Source: Meandrina meandrites (taxonomy: Eukaryota; Cnidaria; Anthozoa; Scleractinia; Meandrinidae). Taken from it: a DNA stretch of 64,000 nt. The stretch covers positions 49,549,150 through 49,613,149 of the forward strand of contig OY855903.1 in the NCBI GenBank assembly GCA_963693305.1, read 5' to 3'. The translations under genes were made by a program, and so were the position numbers. The notes beneath the pieces are model-generated. The model did no database searches, was not told the DNA's origin, and saw only the letters and a list, made by a program, of their open reading frames with translations. Every line of letters starts with the position of its first letter. Position 1 is the stretch's first letter. Of this stretch, positions 46,357 through 59,449 are shown piece by piece.

Positions 46357-46516
46357 GGCTGCCACTGAAAAGAGGAAGAACCACGTGGTCTCGATCGCTT
46401 TCCCGGCATGCTGCGCTGTTTGGCTGATGGAAACGAGGCTCAATTTTCCAAGATGGCGGCAAAACTAAGCTGAGTGGAGACATTTCAAAAGTTCTGTCAC
46501 TTTCTCGGCTATCATT
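46357..46516. promoter_or_regulatory. bidirectional promoter RPS11 / CWF19L1
   Basis: Only 160 bases separate the two start codons. The interval has no TATA box. It contains a YY1 consensus (CCAAGATGGCGGC, 46448-46460) close to the CWF19L1 start and a CACGTG E-box (46382-46387). The pyrimidine tract next to the RPS11 ATG suggests a TOP start site. Confidence 0.75.
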
Positions 46517-49500
46517 ATGGCTGCACCTCTTAAAATGTGAGTTTTAGAAACTATACACACAGCTTTAATTGTGTCCAAGGGCAGCGTATTGGTACATGTA
46601 AATAGATTGCTGAGTTCATCGGTCACATTTCATGGCGTAGAAAACGTGTGCGAACATGAATGTGTTATAATAGTTTTGATGCGGCTTGTGTTTTAAATTT
46701 GAAGCCGTAAATACGATTTATGTTGACACTGATGTACCCTTTATAGATTCGCCTACTGCCACATACTTAATTGTGCATACAAATTTTTATGCACAGTTAT
46801 ACTGTAAAGTATAATAAATATTATAGAGAGATATATTACATTATAAAATGCATAATTAAGGCAAGGCTTAATCATTATAAGTATCGGATTATACAGGATT
46901 CTTGCTGAACAGAAAGATTTCTGTCTGAACGTCTAAAACTTGTCAATCAACATTCATTCTAATTTATGTTGTAAATACGTTTTGCAATATGCACATATGA
47001 AATTTATTACATTTTGATTTGTATGCCCTCACTACCCCCAGGGGGGGTGCTCGAGATTTCAAGTGATGTGGATGATTGGATGGGGGCAAAATCAAGGCCC
47101 ATATAAATCCCTAGGGCTTCCAACAAACACCCCCCCCCCACCCCCCACCCCACAAAAAATAATAATAATAAATAAATAAATAATAACGAAAAAACCCATT
47201 TGTTTGAGCGCACCATTAGTGAGGAAAGCCTTTAAAAAACATTTGATGGTTGCCAGCAGGAGCCGTTTTATGTGTTGTTTTGATAAAAGCTGCGAGGCAA
47301 GGATAAAGGTTAGTGATGGCAGAATTCTGGATTATTCACAGTTCATGCATTCCAGAATCGAATAGGGACTCATTCAAACAGACATTTGGGGTTATTCCTG
47401 CCATTAATTTATTCTTATTCTGAAGTAAGGTAAATGGAACACTTCCTAAGTGAGGAAAGCCTTTAAAAAATATATATGTACAATAGAAAATACAGTGTAT
47501 GTACTAATGGAGAACTGTTTCACTATGTAGCCTTGTTTGTGGAGATGTCTGTGGGAAGCTGAACGTTCTCTATGGAAGGGTGAGGAACATTTTGAAGAAA
47601 AACAAGGATTTTGAGGTAAAAATGTTATGTGGAGGACTTTGTTATGTCTCAGGCTGTGTTCTGTGTAATAGCTGGGTTACGCCAAAGATGTTTGGCATGA
47701 ACTTCAAAACTGCCTGGTGTACTGGCATACAATATGTAGTGGGTGTGTCTTAGGTGGCGTTCAGATGACTTATTTTGAATAAGATTGACAAAGAACCTTG
47801 GTGTACACTTAGGACTATGGCGCACATGTATCTTCGGCGTAATGTGTGCACACACAGAATGCATGCTAGGTTATATCAGGGCATCTGACAGGATGCGGTG
47901 GTGCGGATCCGCATAATTCGCTGACTTCCGCATCTTCCGCATCTTGAGAACATTTTCCGCATAAAACAGAAAAATTTGTTTCATATTAATGATTAAGCAG
48001 CTGTTTACCATCCTCACAAACGTAAATTTCGAAGAAATTGATTATTTTGACACATCTTCTCCTAAAATAGCTACGAAAACACGGCACATCGATCGTGAGC
48101 AATTTTTAACCTCCAGGCATTCCACGCGTCTTTTCGTGATGGGCCTGGACACCAGTTGCCTTCTTTCGCTTCTGTCGCTCGTTCGGTCTATCGAGAATTC
48201 TTCTGTGTTTACCTGTAGTATATGGATAAATTTGTCATCAAAGAGACCAAGAAGAAGGATCCCCACTTTGCTGTACACTTGCCACAAGTTGACCTCACGG
48301 ACTAGATGAGCGACGAATTAAGTGAAGCGAGCTTGAGGCCGCAAAGTGGCCTGTGAGCGACGTGCCATAATGAAGACGAAGGACTTCGTTGAAAGTCTAA
48401 TATCAGCAAAGGATTGAGTGAACCAGTATCCTGGAGTTTTCTATGTAGATAATGGACTGTTATTTTGTTCAACGTGCAGTGTTGTAGTAAATCATGTAGC
48501 ACCTTGAATTGTATTGTTTATGCATAAGAAGAAAATCAACTTCAGCCAACAAAATAATGGTTGTGTTATTTTCATTGAACATCACATACAGTAATTGACA
48601 AGATAATTTCATATAATTTTTTTTGTTTAAAATTAGCCTGCGAGCAGACTCTCGGCTTCGGAGGCAGCTCGATTTCGGCTGCATGACAAAATGTGATTTT
48701 TGGCGAGCAAAGCGAGCCGAAAATTTTCCGCATAATCCAACGTGTTTTCCGCATAATCAACACTTTCTTCCGCATAATGTTCCTGAAAATTTCCGCATAA
48801 TTTGTTCTTTTTTTCCGCACCCTATCAGATGCTCTGTTATATCTTCTGGCGAAAAAAATCAATAAATGTAAGACTTGTTGTTTTTCTTATTTTGATCAGT
48901 ATATCAGTAACTGTCAGCCTTGAGAGCATACCGTAAAACTCCGGTTATAAGCCCTGGGCTTATACAACTTCGTAAGGGGTTTTGGGTGGGCTTATATCCG
49001 GGGGAGCTTATACGTGGAATAAAAAAAATGTTTCGACACGAGCCACAGCAGTGTTGATTGAAATACATTTTTAAGTTTACTTAAAAAGTCATAATAAAGC
49101 AATATTTAACCCTGTTCAGTACTGTCATCCAGCAGAGGGGGGCTTATAACCGGATGTATTTTATTGTTTCCAGGTAGATGGGCCTATAATCGGGGGTGCT
49201 TATAACCGGGGGGAGGGGGGGGGGGGGCTTATAACCGGAATATTATGGTGTAATAGAATGATTAAAGGGGTGCACAGGGAATTAGGCACTAAGTGACTCC
49301 TGATCTAATATGAAAATCTTCCTTTGTAAGCAATTTATTAGAAGTCCTTTTTGGGCTCTATTCCAGGCAGCCCCTTCAATTTTTAAAGCTGATTCTGATC
49401 TTACTGGTCCAGTGAGCATTACACACTGCTCATGTACTTCTTCCTTCTAGATGTTGCTGTGTGTGGGAAGTTTCTTTGGAACAAGTAAGGAGTCTGAACA

Positions 49501-51528
49501 GGAGTGGGAGGCATATGTAACTGGCAGCAGTTCAGGTAGAGTTTCTATTGAGAAATAATGCTATAATTGTATAACAATAAACTGCAAGCAAGGCTTGCTT
49601 GAAAAGTAGACTTTGCGAGACAACACCATGACTAGAACCGATACAGCAGGATTGCAACCGCAGACAGCTGTTTCGTCCTTATTGGGACTCTGCTCTGCAG
49701 TTGCAATCCTGCTGTATCGGTTCTAGTCGTGGTGTTGTCTCGCAAAGTCTACTTTTCACGTAGTATGATCAGCCTTACTTGCAGTTTATTGTTATTTCAT
49801 TTTATTGCTGATCAGATCTCTCAGTGGATCCTATGAATAGCAGCATTTTCGTTTGCGGTCCCTTGCAGTTTTAGTCTTATGATTGTATGTTGTGTTACAA
49901 CAACAACAACAAACAACAACAATCTTTATTCGTGCCCAGAAATGTTTACAATAGATAAATACATACAAAGAGAAAAATTAACAATAAAAGAAATGAGCAC
50001 AGCCACTTAGAAATAGCTAAGGCTAATCGAGCTAAGTGGCTGGGCCAAGCGGAAAAAATATTGCAATAAAGTTACAGAGTATAAAAAAAAGAAAAAAAAC
50101 GGGACACGATTTCCATTCACACACACACACGCACACACACAGAGAACAACAAAAAGAAAAGTGGATGTGCACACACAAAAATGAAAGTAAAGTACATCAA
50201 TGTAGCAGTTAATAGTTGGAGATAATCAATTCTTTTAAGAGATTTTTGAAACAAGCACGACTCTTAGATTTAAGTAAGTCATCAATGGAATTCCAAACTT
50301 TAGCACCGAAAAAACGAATGTTAAATTTGCCGTAATTAGTCCTTGCTTTTGGCAGATAGTATGAAATCTTACTCGCCAATCTGGTTTGATATTGACGCAC
50401 TTTGTTGATACTCTTAAAGAAATTGTCAAAAATTAATGGCAGTCGATTAGAATAATAGTCGTACATAAATAAAGCAGTATACAAATATATTAAGTCACTT
50501 ACTTTAAGTATTTTTAATTTCTGAAACAGTGGACTAGAGTGGGAATTATATTCTGAGAATGTCATTATTCATTATTCTTATTACATGATGTTCATTTGAT
50601 GTTGAATAGACTTCATTTGATTTACATGTACCTTTGCTGGAAAAAGTTACATTCTATGACTCATTATTAATTAAGTTGTCATAATTATTCCTATCGCCTT
50701 CCAGTTCCTATTCCTACCTACATTCTTGGGCCAACGGAAAAGCAAGAAATGAGTTACTTTTCATCAGTTTCCTTAGAGAGTGGTGGAGAACTGTGTGAAA
50801 ATGTAACATACTTAGGTGAGAGGTACAGTGCCCTTAATCAATAATTTCCAATTTATTAGATGCAGCGATGACAATGTTCAAAACTGTTTTAAGAGAGGTT
50901 GGAAGGTAAATTGCAGCCAGTGTTGTGGCATTATGTTCATACTATAATTAAAACAGGCTGTGCTTGAAAAAATACTGACTGCTGATTGGCCAAAATTGAG
51001 TTCAGCTTTTTGTAGCACATCTATTACACTCACAGGTAGAATGTAACATGAGTGAACAGTTATAATACACGACAATTAGTGGAAATTGCCCAGAAGATTA
51101 CACCAAAGTTGGCATGATGAAACTTGGTTGACTGCAACGTCACTTGATGTCCTAAGATTAGTCAAAGCCTATCCAAAGATGTCCAAAGAAAAACTGTAGT
51201 GAAGACTTCTGAAATTTCTGAACATGAATATTTTAAAATAAACACACGTTGTTCCAAAAATTGAAATTCTTATGTTTATCACATGGTCCCCAGCTACAAT
51301 AAGGCCGTGCTGGAACAGAAAAGTCATAATGTGTGGTTCCAGGAAATATCCATACTCCCCCCACGGAAGGGTTTGGAAGTTCCGGGGAGGAAGTTTTCGG
51401 GGGGGGGGGGGGGGGGGGAGGGGGGGTTTCTGGAAGAGCCAAAAATTTAAAGCAATGTATGAAGCTAAATTGGAATTTCCGGAGGGGTGGGGGGGTCATA
51501 GGGCAAATCCCTTCCGTGGGGGGGGGGG

Positions 51529-51560
<32 letters not shown>

Positions 51561-54500
51561 ACAATTGCAAAGATGCATATTTTTAAGTAAGAACTCCAGT
51601 ACACAGTGCTTTCAATAAGATTTTACTTAGCTGGCTGTGTGTTGTTCGGTCCTGTCAGAAAGAAATACAAGAAGCTGCAAACACCTCACCTTTATTGGAA
51701 ACTGTGTGAATTATATTTATAGCCAGTGATTCACCACAAAATACCCTCTGGAGCTCTGGCAGGTGCCATGTCTCACTGAAAGCACTGGCTGACTGAGTAC
51801 AGCATATTTGGTCAAGATTTACAAGTACCTCCTCAAGATTGCAATCCTATCCTTTTTTTTCAGGTAGAAAAGGAATCCTTAAAACACAATCAGGATTACA
51901 GATTGCATATTTGAGTGGAGTGGAAAAATCTGATGCTCCTGAGGTACGTACGTCAATCATAAATTATGACACTTTGAAAAAAAATCATTTGACAGCAATA
52001 TTTAATACAATTTGGGACTTTTTCTCAACTTCTTTTATATTGGGGGTTTGAATGCTACACAGCCAGTTATAGGCAAGCCAATCTTTTCTTATTAATAGTT
52101 TTCTTTTAAATTCTCTGTTTTTATTTGTAGGAAGGATGCCACTTCACTCAGGATGATATTACATCATTAGAGTCTCAATGCCAGGATGAAAGCTTTAAAG
52201 GCTTGGACATTTTCATCTCCTCGTGTTGGCCAAAAGGTGTTTCACAGTTTGCTAATCAACCTGTAAGTTTTACACCAGCTGTCTGGTACATGTGACATTT
52301 AATTTAGAACAAGAGTGGGATTGTCCCTTTTAACATAAACAACAATCATTCACTGAACCTCACAGCTAAAAATGGAATTTAACATAATGTTACATTAAGA
52401 ACTTTTTTCAGCTTATACTCTTTTGCATTGCACATTTCTTGTTGATTTTTATGTACAGTATAACCAGCACAACTTTTGATCTACATTTATAAATAAAGCA
52501 AACACTTCATCATTCTGTAGTTGATCAATATTATTACTTCCAAGTACGTCTTTTCAAATTTGCCATGTATGTACACAAAAACTAGCTGGCGAGTGATCCT
52601 TGATCCTTTCTTGATCCCAAATGGTCACAGAGGAATGAAGTCCAGACATGAGACTTGATATAGTGCAGGCTGAAAATGAGTTATAAAGTAATTTCCAAAA
52701 TTTCTGGATGAGCTTTATTGTTCCTCAGAATATTGCCTTAATAATATACTATTCCAATTTACTTTCCATTTTCCAGTCTCTGCCCTCAAAATTCACTGTT
52801 TGGAATAAATTGACATGCTCACAGCCAATCAAACGTTACGTATTTTGTCATAGGAAGGTGTTGATCCAGAGAGCTGTGGATCAAAGCTTATATCCAGGCT
52901 AGCAGAACACCTGAAACCTAGGTACCATTTTGCTGGTCGTGAGGGAGTCCATTATGAAAGAGCCCCCTATAGGTAAGGAAAGAGCCTGTTACTTCCGTAA
53001 TTTTCTACATCTTCATGCACTCAAGCTTAAAATAGTAGTCGTCAATAATTTCCCATCTCTCTGCATGCAGTGCAGTCCTATTATGAGAGAAGGTGTAATG
53101 TTCTTCATGTCATGAGCATGGGAGAAGAAGAAATTTGAATCTCTGACAGGAATTGAACCTATGACCTTCCAAACATCAGGCAGGCATAATTAAACATGTG
53201 ATCGACTGAGCTACATGTACTCAGAGAGACTCATGGTGAGCAAGGCCATTTGCTAGGTTCTTTTGCGACACACATTCTGCATGCTGCTAGGATCAGCAAT
53301 GTTGATGGCACACTGCATGCTGATAAATTGAGAAACATGGTAAAATTTAAGCTCCGTAAATGAGAAAGAAGTGATGTTTTATGCTGTACGACTATTGTAC
53401 AAAAAGCCATTTCCGAGTTTGTGTCGTTTTGTGTCAAAACGAGTCCTCATGCTTAACCATGTATTTCACCTACACGTCCATTTTCATGCAAATCAAACTC
53501 ATTTTCATTTGAATGGTTAACCACAAAGGACTCATTTTGAAAATGAGGCAAAGGGCAACACAGAAATGGGTGTAATAAGCTCACTTTACAAGCCATGTAT
53601 TCTGCATGATGTAAATTGTTTTCTGTGGAGACCACCATAATACCGTGCAGTATCAAACACAATTCAGTCAAACAAAGCACAGTGACCGTCACAGTGTTTG
53701 ATTATGTTTTAAATGAATGTAGCCTGAATTTCGTTTCAGCCTTTCTTGAACAATTGAAATTGCTACAAAAGTCTAATTATTTGACTTGAAATGCTGTTTA
53801 CCTTGAATGTGAAAGGAACCACCAAGTCTTATTAGAAGCTGCACAGCATGTGACCAGATTCATTGCTCTTGCCCAAGTTGGAAATCCTGACAAGAAAAAG
53901 GTAAGCTACTGGAAGTTTGTTGGACACCCAGATTTTGGTTAAGCCACATGTACTTATACGCATGTGTATAATTGTACTATACTGGGTCACAGTCATGGTC
54001 ACAGACCAAAAAAAAACAAAAAACAGGGCAAAAAAATAATAATGATAAAAAGAACAAGCCAAGCAAAGTAAGAAGAAGACAAAACGCACAATGAATCACA
54101 AATAAGTTTAAAACAAAAAAGAAATTCAAAAGAAATCAAAAAGAAAAGTTAAAAAAAACCTGAAACGGTTTATACGTAAACTGTTTATATCGGACCGGTA
54201 GTGTTTATTCTACTGTTGTGTCATTTGACTCAGTTTAAACTCACACTAGGCTGACTAGATGTATACTCTTGGCTCCATTCTGTTATAAGTGGCTCGCAAC
54301 ATTCTTAGCCAGTTTATTTATATTCAACATTGCATTTATTGTATCGCAGTACATGTATGCATTCAATATTGTACCTATGGTTTCCATGGACAAGAACGAG
54401 CTCGTCAAACAACCGCCAGATGTCACTGAGTTCCCATACAGGAAAGTGCTTGGTGGCAGTGATATGAGCACAGCGGAGACGAGAGCAAATGTACAGCAAC

Positions 54501-57500
54501 AGGTGTGTACTCTTGGATCATGTTGAGTGGTAGAGATTAAATACTTAAATCTCAGTGCCTTATATCTAGCGAGCCTTACATCTGCCCGTACGCAAACCAT
54601 ATTTAAGGTGGCTCGACTGGATTTTTTAGGGGCAACACCGCTCAAGTTTGAGAACTAACCAGATCGTCAGTAACAATGCCATCGAAAAACGATCACCACA
54701 GCCGAATTAGGTAAAGATGGAAATTTGTTATGACCAGTGTTATTTTGACATCGGAGTTGTCATAGCAACGTAATGACGTCATCACATTTATCACTTTTGT
54801 TCATATTGCTCAGCACCAGGAGATTTTTTTTGTTGTTGTCGGAGCAAAGTGACAATTTCAAAGAGAATTTTTTTTCTCGTCGTTCCTGATGATTTCTGTG
54901 CTGTCATAGTGAAGAGAAATCTTGATCTCAAACAGCCATATGATTTGAAGACCTGGAAAGGTTTAAATTAAGAAATTAGTACCGTGTCATCTTAACTTGA
55001 TGCGTTTTTATGTGATTTATTGAGAAGCAATTGCCTAATGTTCCGTTTGTCTTACCAATAAGATGTGCTGGGTATTCACTAAAGAGATTTGTAAGGAGCT
55101 CAGACGCATGAATGTTTTTCCATGGAGGGGTACAGAAAAAAAATCTGAATATATGGTGTACGGTACCTCTGTGATACATGGCTTCACATCATTGACTCGC
55201 AGGATTGAATAGAGTTATGTCTTGCAGGCCGGTCAGAACTTCTTTTTTGACATGCACAGTACTGGGAGGTCGCAGGGACCTGGCAACAAGCGACACCGGG
55301 ACCATGGTAAACAATCGATAGTAAAAAAAAGTTAATGTTGAACGGGCATGTTTGAAAAACGATCGACAATGCTATTCACTTCTTGCTAGAGGATGTGAAA
55401 TAATTGCTGGTGTGTTCTTGGAACGCAAATGCGCTTTATTTTAAGGATGTGACTGGAACCCAAGCACTCCAGTGTGCTTGCGGTTTGTTTCACTCTGGTT
55501 TGCTTGAAGTTAGCTTTTATTTCTTCAATAGTAAGGGTAGCACAAAATGAAGAAATGAGTTCCAGTCTCCCAGCGGATTTCTGATTTTGGAGTATCCGTT
55601 TTAGTCACGATCTTTATTTTAACGTCTTTACTTTGCATACTTCACTAACCAATCTTTATCCCTCCCATGCAGGTGGCGAGGATGGTGGCCCAAATAAACA
55701 GCCAAGACAACGTAAAGGACCACGTAAGAAACACTCCTGACCAGTGCTTATAACAAATAACATTATATTAAATATGTTGTCGGAAAGCATTCTTTAGCAT
55801 CACGCTTCTCCCCAGAAGAAAAAGAGTTGCGTGACACTGCGTGATGCGAGGACCCTTGTAAACAGCTCACCCTGGAGTCACGCTGTAATCCTGTGACGTG
55901 TTGTATACTGGTGCTTACCACTGCCTTCTTGACATTTACCGCAGCTTCGTATTTCGCATTGTTCTCCCCAGCTCCCTTGAAGGGTTCCTGTTGGTTCTGT
56001 CTGGGAAGTCCTCAGGTCGAGAAACATTTGGTGGTCAGTGTGGGAGATGATGTAAGTACTTTACTGTCAATCAATTGGATCAGCTGTCCATATGTCAGTC
56101 AGGCATGCATTCTCCTGCAAGTGGTATTTCTTGTAGCAATGCACCGCCGATTTTACGAGCTGGAATATAGCTTGTCTGTCACAACTGCGCCGGACTGCAT
56201 GTACTGTAGTCAGCCCTTTTGGTAATAGACCACATTTGTATTCTCGGTATTGGACTGGAACTAGCATGCAATGGAGGCAAATGCGGGGAAATTTCATTTA
56301 AGAGAGCTTCGTGTGATTTGCAGTTGTGAAGATTCCCCGCATTAGCCTCAATTGCAAGCTAGTTCCAATTCAATACCGACAATAAGAATACCGTCTATTA
56401 CATTTATTACAGAAAAGCGAACATTCGGCGAACAAGTGATTTTAAAATGTTAAATACCAGCTGTCCTGAAAGAATGCTAAGTAGCTACTGAGCTAAGGTT
56501 CGACAAAATGGTGCTACAAAGGCTTTATTGGGATAGACAAGCAAAGAAGGACTGATATTTTTCCGTTCACACAACCTTTTGAAATACACCGCATATGCTG
56601 TGCATGTACATGGCCGCGATTTCTCCTAATGCAGGTATTTTGTTAGTCGTTGGCATACGCGGTAGAAAAGATATATAACTGTATCTACACTCGCTTTACT
56701 ACCTATTGTGAACTCTTGTTTCTCTTGTATGTATAATAGTCTTATGTCGCCCTGGCTAAAGGAGGTCTGGTACCTGATCACGTGCTCATCTGTCCCATCG
56801 CTCATTTCGAGTCAACAGTCAAACTGACAGAGGTAAGGAACTGACTCCAATGTTCACTCGTCGAACATCCAAAGCCATATTAGCGCGTCGTTAACTCTTT
56901 TGATTCTCAAAACTTACTTGAAAAATTTAGAAGAGTTCACTGATGTGCAGATACTTTCACCATTATTAAAGAACATGTATCGGCATTTACCACTAGTTTA
57001 GCCACACTTTCAGAATGCCTGCTTCTAACTGTTAAAATTCCATCTGTAATTTTGTTTTCCAGCCAGGTTATAATTACGTGCTATTTCCCACAGTTTTGAC
57101 TGTTTCTTTGGAACAATTTCTAGTGCCTCTTGTTAGTCTAACAATATTTTATGTTTCGTTTTGTTTTCGCAGGAAGTTCTCATGGAAATTGAGAAATATC
57201 CTTTGTATATACATATTGACGTTGGTTATTTCAATTATGGGATATCGTTTACAGGCTCAAGAAAGTACTAGAGAAACATTTCCTTTTTCCTGTACTTGTG
57301 CTTGTGCTTGTATCACTTGCGTTATGCTTATTTCACAAGTTGAAAACGGCGTGAAATAAGCACAAGCACAAGATTTGGCGGTTGACGTGGCTCCTATCAT
57401 GCAATGTTAATCAGAATTTCTAAAGCACTACATTGTCCCTATCGCAAGTGTGAATATCCTTGTGGTTATATGTGCTTACGCTACGTTCAGAATCGGGACG

Positions 57501-58201
57501 TTTTTGCATGCAACGTTGTACTTAATTACGTACCACTTTTACGCTCTCAGTCTTCTTTCAAATTTCTCCAAACGGACACCACCGGGACCGGCTCTAACTC
57601 TCCGTCTAAGAAGGGTGTCCGTCTTGTAGTAACTTTAATTACAGTAAAATAACTGAAAAACGACAGGAACTGGACCAACACCAGGTGTCCGCCTTATAGA
57701 GGTGTCCGTTTAGGGAGAGTTGACTGTATGTCCTTATGCGTCACAAAGATGAAAGCAGAGCTTGTGACAGGTTATGAACACCTGGCTGTATGTGTCGTGT
57801 TAGGCTCCTTAACGTCAAAGCAGATACAAGAAAGCTCTTCGCAAATTATTTCACAGTGAAGGCAAATCCTGTGTTATTTTTGAAAGGAATTTTTACACGC
57901 AGCATCTTCAACTTCAGGTAAAGTGTGGTCGCAGTGGGCTTCATAAGCTGCCAGAAAACTGCAACAAATTCATAAATCCGGTTAGGCCAAGGCAAAAATG
58001 GAATACCAACTAGGACAATTGCATTTTTTTTTTTTTAATGTATCATTTTTTTTCCTGTTATTTATTTCTTAGGGCAGTTGGAAGGTTTGACCGTGTTATT
58101 CCAATTCTCCAATGAATTCTGACTGTTGTACAATTCTATATAAGTTCTGAGATTCTGTTGGTTGAGAAAGACAATAGATGAAAATACAAATTACGCATTG
58201 C

Positions 58202-58233
<32 letters not shown>

Positions 58234-59449
58234 AAAAGCGATATTGTCAGGAGTGGGATTCGAACCCACGCCTCCATTCGGAGACCAGAACGCCCGCTCC
58301 CACTGTGCACTGGGAAGGTGAGTAACCTTAAGTCTGGCGCCTTAGATCGCTCGGCCATCCTGACAACTCATATAAAGTATGTTGAAAGCAATGTTTATGT
58401 TTTGTTGATAGGTCATACCAGTTCCTCGTACAGATGTGGAAGAACTAAAAGATATTTTCAGGGAACATGGAGATTCCAGTTCTTTGGCGATGAGAGACGT
58501 GGCGGCCAACACGGAGCTAAAACAGGTGACACCATGCACAGTTACTGTGTATCTGGTTGTCCATTCTTCTGTTGATGAGTCCGTCAGTCGCTACCTTGTC
58601 TTGTGTTTTTTGTTCTTCAGATATTCGAGGTTTGCTCCAACGGTCGTCTGTATGTCCTTTTCCCTCCAGGCTTATTGGGCCAAATTTAACGAAACTCGCA
58701 ACAGTGACAGCAAAACCACCACTACTACCACCACCACCACCAACAACAACAAGAATAATAAAAACGATAATGATAATAATATTTGCAACACCAACAACAT
58801 CAACTTTAACGATTTTGCTTGTATTTATCCTTATGTGTGTGTACTTTTTCATTTGTTTGCAGATTGTTCCAATAGGAGCGCCTTATTTTGTTGTGGAATT
58901 TGATAACGAGGAGAGATTGCTTCACAGAGTATCACTGAAGATGCCTCTTCAGTTTGGAAGGTACCTGAAGCTATGTTCCAGTTCATTATTTACAACCCCT
59001 TAATTTTAACACAATGTTAACCTGTCTTGTGTCTTAGGCAACATTTAGTGCACCGTTTCAAGTGAGAGGTTGTAGGCTTTTCCTCTTAAATAAAATCTAT
59101 AAGATGCTTAAGCTATGAATAGTTTAGCAGTACATTTGTTGAGTTATTAAGGACAAACTTGAAAATTTGAGAGTACTTGTTGCTGAAGTAACTCAAAGCT
59201 AACTCCAAGGATGCATCTGTACAGTGCACCTCAATGAACGAATGCTAAGAACAGGTCAATTTTAAACATATGATAATAAATATAATATTTGTCTCTTTGT
59301 CGTGCAGGGAAGTCGTCGCCAGTCCCTCTCTTCTCAACTTGCCCGAAAGAGTGAACTGGAAAGACTGTAAAGTTTCCGAGGACGAAGAAAAGGAGATGGC
59401 GGCCGCCTTTAGAAAGAAGTTTCAACCTTACGACTTCAACTTGAACTAG
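46517..59449 (+). CDS. CWF19-like protein 1, 18 exons
   Basis: Exons: 46517-46536, 47531-47615, 49451-49535, 50705-50815, 51864-51943, 52131-52262, 52854-52972, 53816-53900, 54350-54502, 55228-55306, 55673-55723, 55972-56051, 56740-56832, 57173-57204, 57824-57917, 58412-58525, 58863-58960 and 59308-59449. Phases join without a break to 550 residues (human 538). The N-terminal half is the Cwf19/DBR1-related metallophosphatase-like domain ([32 protein letters not shown]). The C-terminal half has the CwfJ domains: [20 protein letters not shown] with [14 protein letters not shown] (HIT-like), then [19 protein letters not shown]. The family is linked to spliceosomal lariat processing. Exon 14 (32 bases, GTATAT donor) is the least certain boundary. 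Introns carry many mobile elements, and intron 15 carries an antisense tRNA gene. Confidence 0.95.
47880..48833. mobile_element. TIR element with TTCCGCATAAT subterminal repeats
   Basis: Ends GGCATCTGACAGGATGCGG and the inverse of ccgcaccctatcagatgc. The word tTCCGCATAAt recurs several times near both ends, like subterminal transposase-binding sites. In the middle a 27-codon plus-strand frame (48222-48305, [16 protein letters not shown]...) follows a good acceptor and could be a captured terminal exon. The element lies in CWF19L1 intron 2. Confidence 0.6.
48929..49252. mobile_element. MITE with CCGGTTATAAGCC ends
   Basis: ACCGTAAAACTCCGGTTATA at the left is matched inverted by tataaccggaatattatggt at the right; ggcttataaccgg recurs inside. 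Non-coding, in CWF19L1 intron 2. Confidence 0.65.
49571..49795. mobile_element. full-length foldback element
   Basis: Almost the whole 225 bases is an inverted repeat: ATAACAATAAACTGCAAG at both ends and inner arms agtagactttgcgagacaac...gatacagcaggattgcaac, with a small loop at about 49666-49692. Confidence 0.8.
49895..50570 (-). mobile_element. 5'-truncated CR1/L2-like LINE
   Basis: The minus-strand frame 50565-50209 encodes the conserved 3' end of the ORF2 polyprotein ([45 protein letters not shown]). It is followed by a short 3' UTR, AATAAAG and a (GTT)n tail at 49895-49925. The frame is open over 118 codons, so insertion may be fairly recent. It lies in CWF19L1 intron 3, antisense. Confidence 0.75.
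51331..51562. mobile_element. foldback element with G runs
   Basis: GTGTGGTTCCAGGAAATATC at the left pairs with the inverse at the right (gatattttctggaaccacac). Two long G runs inside pair with nothing and may form quadruplexes. Located in CWF19L1 intron 4. Confidence 0.75.
53130..53225 (-). mobile_element. tRNA-derived SINE relic in CWF19L1 intron 7
   Basis: Minus strand has TGTAGCTCAGTCGATC and GGTCATAGGTTCAATTCCTG with a pyrimidine-rich tail. It lacks a pairing acceptor stem. Confidence 0.6.
56223..56400. mobile_element. foldback element with TAATAGAC ends
   Basis: TAATAGAC and its inverse gtctatta form the ends; arms such as ggaactagcatgcaatggagg pair with the right half. Located in CWF19L1 intron 12. 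Confidence 0.75.
57570..57722. mobile_element. small MITE with GTGTCCG motifs
   Basis: ctctaactctccgtctaagaagg at the left resembles the inverse of the right end (gtgtccgtttagggagagtt). Non-coding, CWF19L1 intron 14. Confidence 0.45.
58246..58364 (-). tRNA. tRNA-Leu (UAA), intron-containing
   Basis: The 119-base minus-strand gene has a perfect 7-bp acceptor stem (GTCAGGA/TCCTGAC), anticodon stem CCAGA/TCTGG, anticodon TAA at 58330-58328, a 36-base intron (58326-58291) after position 37, a long variable arm and a normal T arm (GGTTCGAATCC). The scaffold is that of tRNA-Leu(CAA). The D loop reads GCGATC where the sister copy has GCGGTC, so the conserved GG pair is broken. It could be a changed isoacceptor or a decaying copy. 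It sits antisense in CWF19L1 intron 15, 47 bases before exon 16. Confidence 0.8.
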
